NCBI GenBank assembly: GCA_934446355.1
Contig: CAKSEC010000029.1
Location: 1-7,011 of the forward strand
Reading direction: 5' to 3'
Length of the DNA stretch: 7,011 nucleotides
Source of the DNA: an uncultured Oscillospiraceae bacterium
Lineage (GTDB): Bacteria; Bacillota; Clostridia; Oscillospirales; Ruminococcaceae
A model generated the notes under the pieces. It had not been told where the DNA came from and made no database searches. It saw only the letters and a list, made by a program, of their open reading frames with translations. Made by a program: the position numbers and the translations under genes. Shown one piece after another: positions 5,315-7,011 of the stretch (position 1 is its first letter; each line of letters starts with the position of its first letter).

Positions 5315-5805
5315 TGTTTACGGAACTTGAGCGGGTTAGTTACCCGCTTGAATACAAGGGCAAAATTATACGCCTGAGATATGATATAGCTGCGCTGCTC
5401 CGTCTGGAGCGGCGCAGTCTTTCATATGAGGATATATTCGCCGACAGGATAACCGGTGCGCAGCTGTGCGCTTTCCTCGAAGAGGGCGGCAAACTTCCCG
5501 CCAGAGCCGAGGAAATACTGCGGGAACTGGGAGCAGCGGAGGTCTGGCGGCATATCAGGTGTGCAGTGCTGCTTTCCCTGCCAAAGCACGACCCGCTGAT
5601 ACTCGATTTCCCCAAGCCGGAAGCGCAGCCGGACATGAAGCGGCTGAGGTGTCTTGTGTGCGATATCATGCGCAAGCTGGACAGCTTTTTTTGGCACTCT
5701 ACACTGCGTGAACTGCTGGAGAGGTGGCAGGAATACGCTGTGGTGAAAGGGCTTGCTAAGGAGCCGGAGCGAATGGAGATGTTTGATACGGAGGGGATGG
5801 AATGA
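5314..5805 (+). CDS. Tail assembly chaperone
   Basis: The 163-residue helical protein directly follows the tail tube gene, the constant place of the G/GT-type chaperones that coat the tape measure during tail assembly. It has an N-terminal GKIIRLRYDIAALLRLERRS segment and a C-terminal FFWHSTLRELLERW segment, like the fused G and T parts, in one frame. A run of seven T lies at 5686-5692 at the usual G/T frameshift position, but slipping by -1 or +1 hits a stop within about 20 codons, so no productive shift is expected. The ATG of the next ORF overlaps its stop (ATGA). Confidence 0.78.
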   Translation: MFTELERVSYPLEYKGKIIRLRYDIAALLRLERRSLSYEDIFADRITGAQLCAFLEEGGKLPARAEEILRELGAAEVWRHIRCAVLLSLPKHDPLILDFPKPEAQPDMKRLRCLVCDIMRKLDSFFWHSTLRELLERWQEYAVVKGLAKEPERMEMFDTEGME

Positions 5806-6623
5806 GCCTGTATGAACTGACTATTCGTGCGCTGCTTGATACGGCAGAGATCCCCGTGCTTTGTTCCCGAGCGCTGGAACTTCTCCCGAAGCTTGTCGAG
5901 CAGCGTGCCCGCCACTGGACAAAGGGTGCGCACGGGTATTTCACCGGTAGTTACTCAGATGGCGCAGGCGGTTCAGGCGGGAAAGGTCTTGACAAATCGG
6001 GCGGAAGTGGTATAATAAAAGCAAGGCAGCTTGCGCAGGAAAAGAAATTCAACTATTGTGACTTCGACGAAGTGGTCGATGAGAAGAGCGTTAGCGAGTT
6101 AAAGCAATATGCTGCTGAAAAAATGGGTATCAGCCACATATCCGGCATTGACAGGCTCAAAAATGGCAGGCAGGCACATGAATTACTTTCAAAGGTAGAG
6201 GAACTGTCCGAAACACACGGCAAGTGTTTCGCACAAATTTCGCTGGTTGATTACGGCGATGCTAAAACTGTTGCTGAAACTGTGGGGAATGAGTTGCGTC
6301 TTAATGTTCAGTATCTCAATCGCCCGGGAGCGCTTCAAGCCGTTCTTGATGAATGGGAAAAGACCAGTCACATTCCAAAAGGGTGCAACAGAATTGATTA
6401 CGTATCATCTCACGAATACGCACATCTTCTAACGCAGGACGCTATAGACAAAGAAAAATCGAAGATAGCTACTGAGATACGAAGACAAAATCTCCCGGCG
6501 GTGTCAGATAACGCAAGGAAAGATATGCACGAATATGTTGCAGATTTGCTTTCTGCGAAGAAGTTGTCGCCAAAGCAGGAAAAGCTGAAAGAAACTATAA
6601 TCAATATCGCAAAGAAAGGGTGA
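5802..6623 (+). CDS. Phage-type N-terminus fused to an HExxH metallopeptidase-like domain
   Basis: Residues 1-50 are a short helical piece ending in HWTKGAHGYFTGS, which I cannot assign. Residues 51-72 are a Gly/Ser linker (DGAGGSGGKGLDKSGGSG at 53-70). Residues 73-273 form an added domain with HEYAH at 204-208, the zinc-binding and catalytic pattern of zincins, and E244 in MHEYVADLLSA, a plausible third metal ligand of the gluzincin kind. No signal peptide or membrane helix is visible. Position after the tail chaperone is where a tape measure gene of several kb is expected; none is here. Comparable enzyme domains on phage head or tail proteins are proposed to be injected effectors (inference). 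The target is unknown. Start ATG 5802 overlaps the upstream stop. Confidence 0.65.
   Translation: MSLYELTIRALLDTAEIPVLCSRALELLPKLVEQRARHWTKGAHGYFTGSYSDGAGGSGGKGLDKSGGSGIIKARQLAQEKKFNYCDFDEVVDEKSVSELKQYAAEKMGISHISGIDRLKNGRQAHELLSKVEELSETHGKCFAQISLVDYGDAKTVAETVGNELRLNVQYLNRPGALQAVLDEWEKTSHIPKGCNRIDYVSSHEYAHLLTQDAIDKEKSKIATEIRRQNLPAVSDNARKDMHEYVADLLSAKKLSPKQEKLKETIINIAKKG
5989..6016 (+). promoter_or_regulatory. Perfect consensus promoter inside the linker of the metallopeptidase ORF
   Basis: TTGACA at 5989-5994 and TATAAT at 6011-6016 are 16 bases apart, and TGG before the -10 box also makes an extended -10 element. The boxes are encoded by the codons of GLDKSGGSGII, exactly at the boundary between the phage-like N-terminus and the added domain. 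Transcription from here would cover the added domain, the 58-aa ORF and the two terminators. Confidence 0.65.
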
Positions 6624-6628
6624 TAAAT

Positions 6629-6805
6629 ATGCTGACTGAATGCAAATGCGTTGGGTGCAAACATTTCATTTTTGACTTTACCTTTGAACACAAATGTAAA
6701 GCATATCCAAAAGGCATTCCAGATGAAATATTCAAAGAAGATAAGTCGCACCCCGACTGCAAAAGCAAAGACTATCACTTTGAACAGAAAACAGACCGCC
6801 CGTAA
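6629..6805 (+). CDS. 58-aa Cys-rich small protein, possible zinc-binding
   Basis: The product has Cys at 5, 7, 10, 23 and 44 plus His at 12, 21, 41 and 50, in an order (CxCxxC near the start, later KCKAYPKGIPDEIF and HPDC) that suits a small zinc-binding fold. ATG 6629 lies 8 bases after AAAGGG; a GTG at 6620 is in frame but has no spacing for a ribosome site. The last residues (KTDRP) are encoded by the inverted-repeat flank, as in the 42-aa ORF at the left end, while the rest is unrelated to that ORF. Its stop codon is in the loop of the first terminator. An immunity or accessory role for the upstream metallopeptidase is inferred from position only. Confidence 0.7.
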   Translation: MLTECKCVGCKHFIFDFTFEHKCKAYPKGIPDEIFKEDKSHPDCKSKDYHFEQKTDRP

Positions 6806-6823
6806 CAAGGCGGTTTTGCTTTT
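6795..6823 (+). terminator. Intrinsic terminator 1 of the right cassette
   Basis: ACCGCC (6795-6800) and GGCGGT (6809-6814) enclose an 8-base loop and are followed by TTTGCTTTT. The TAA of the 58-aa ORF sits in the loop, as in the left copy, where the loop differs by one base. Confidence 0.75.
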
Positions 6824-6831
6824 AATAGCCA

Positions 6832-6856
6832 AGCGCTCCGACGGGGCGCTGTTTTT
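6832..6856 (+). terminator. Intrinsic terminator 2 of the right cassette
   Basis: AGCGCTCC-GAC-GGGGCGCT (6832-6850) forms an 8-bp stem with a 3-base loop, followed by G and five T. It separates the cassette from the methyltransferase gene, so the latter needs its own promoter or readthrough; no consensus promoter is visible between 6857 and 6879. Confidence 0.82.
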
Positions 6857-6879
6857 ATGCCTAAAAAGGAAGTGAACGC

Positions 6880-7011
6880 ATGAAGTTAATGCAAGGCGAC
6901 TGCCTTGAACTTATGAAGCGGATACCGGACGGGTCGGTGGACTTAGTGCTCACCGACCCGCCTTACAATATCGGAGTTACTACGCAAAAGGGCGGCAAAA
7001 GTTCCATTAAC
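6880..7011 (+). CDS. DNA methyltransferase, N-terminal 44 residues (right copy, partial)
   Basis: This is the second, outward-facing copy, again cut by the window edge after 44 codons. It has the same GDCLELM and DPPYNIG motifs, with K2, K13, R14 and I43 in place of N, E, Q and V. The ribosome site is AAGGAAG 7 bases upstream of the ATG. Synonymous as well as conservative changes between the two copies suggest both are, or recently were, under selection as genes. Whether the copies continue as full-length methyltransferases cannot be seen. Confidence 0.87.
   Translation, partial: MKLMQGDCLELMKRIPDGSVDLVLTDPPYNIGVTTQKGGKSSIN

Larger units (their letters stand above)
6786..7011. repeat. Terminal inverted repeat, right arm
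   Basis: This is the partner of 1-232 and includes the end of the 58-aa ORF, the two terminators, the ribosome site and the methyltransferase start. The 72-bp fully identical core lies at 6934-7005. The arms differ by roughly 5% elsewhere plus one 7-base length difference near 6815-6830, so they are diverged copies and not one sequence read twice. Confidence 0.95.

Noticed and set aside
5686..5705. T-run in the tail chaperone as a programmed frameshift site
   Set aside because: The place is right for a G/GT frameshift, but both shifted frames stop within about 20 codons, while the normal frame already encodes the T-like C-terminal part.
5340..5933. 197-codon open frame on the minus strand
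   Set aside because: It is antisense to the tail chaperone and the start of the fusion gene, is Ser/Arg-rich as shadows of such genes often are, and has no plausible ribosome site or family.
1..7011. CRISPR array, tRNA or rRNA gene, insertion sequence
   Set aside because: I saw no regularly spaced direct repeats, no cloverleaf with a CCA-type acceptor, no rRNA core sequence and no transposase frame. The end repeats contain gene starts and lack transposon-end features.

Overview
The window looks like a rearranged piece of a tailed phage or prophage (siphovirus-type late genes) from a gut Firmicute, probably a Clostridia/Ruminococcaceae host. That host call is inference from moderate GC, strong AGGAGG-type ribosome sites, the type of minor capsid protein 2, tail-tube and tail-chaperone proteins, and a Phd/YefM-YoeB module; no marker fixes the species.

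Layout. Positions 1-132 (minus) and 6880-7011 (plus) carry the first 44 codons of two similar but not identical beta-type DNA methyltransferases pointing outward. They belong to a diverged terminal inverted repeat of about 220-230 bp. Inward from the left end, on the minus strand, lie a 42-aa ORF (214-342), a minor head protein with a C-terminal JAMM/JAB-like domain (347-1825), and the N-terminal part of the same head protein (1822-2211), separated by an apparent one-base deletion. At about 2220-2280 the strand switches. On the plus strand come a YefM/YoeB toxin-antitoxin operon with a consensus promoter (2231-2799), a degenerate stretch with a small membrane-type ORF (3052-3198), a frameshifted small gene (3267-3508), then a coherent head-completion/tail run: head closure, tail terminator, gp10-like protein, major tail tube protein and tail assembly chaperone (3581-5805). 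The tape-measure gene expected next is replaced by a short phage-like N-terminus joined through a Gly/Ser linker to an HExxH metallopeptidase-like domain (5802-6623), then a 58-aa Cys-rich ORF and the second methyltransferase start.

The most interesting structure is the repeated design at the two ends: a phage structural protein carrying a C-terminal enzyme-like domain, then a small unrelated ORF, then two tandem hairpin terminators, then the methyltransferase. The domains and the small ORFs differ between ends. The shared sequence starts in the last codons of the small ORF and continues into the methyltransferase, as expected for a cassette locus with a constant 3' flank. Each effector-like ORF also contains a perfect TTGACA/TATAAT promoter inside its coding sequence, aimed at the downstream small ORF. 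I infer a modular effector plus accessory (possibly immunity) cassette. Inversion of the segment between the repeats is possible. Terminase, portal, scaffold, major capsid and tape measure are absent, and two genes carry single-base frameshifts, so a decayed prophage, a hybrid of two phages or a chimeric assembly are all live alternatives.
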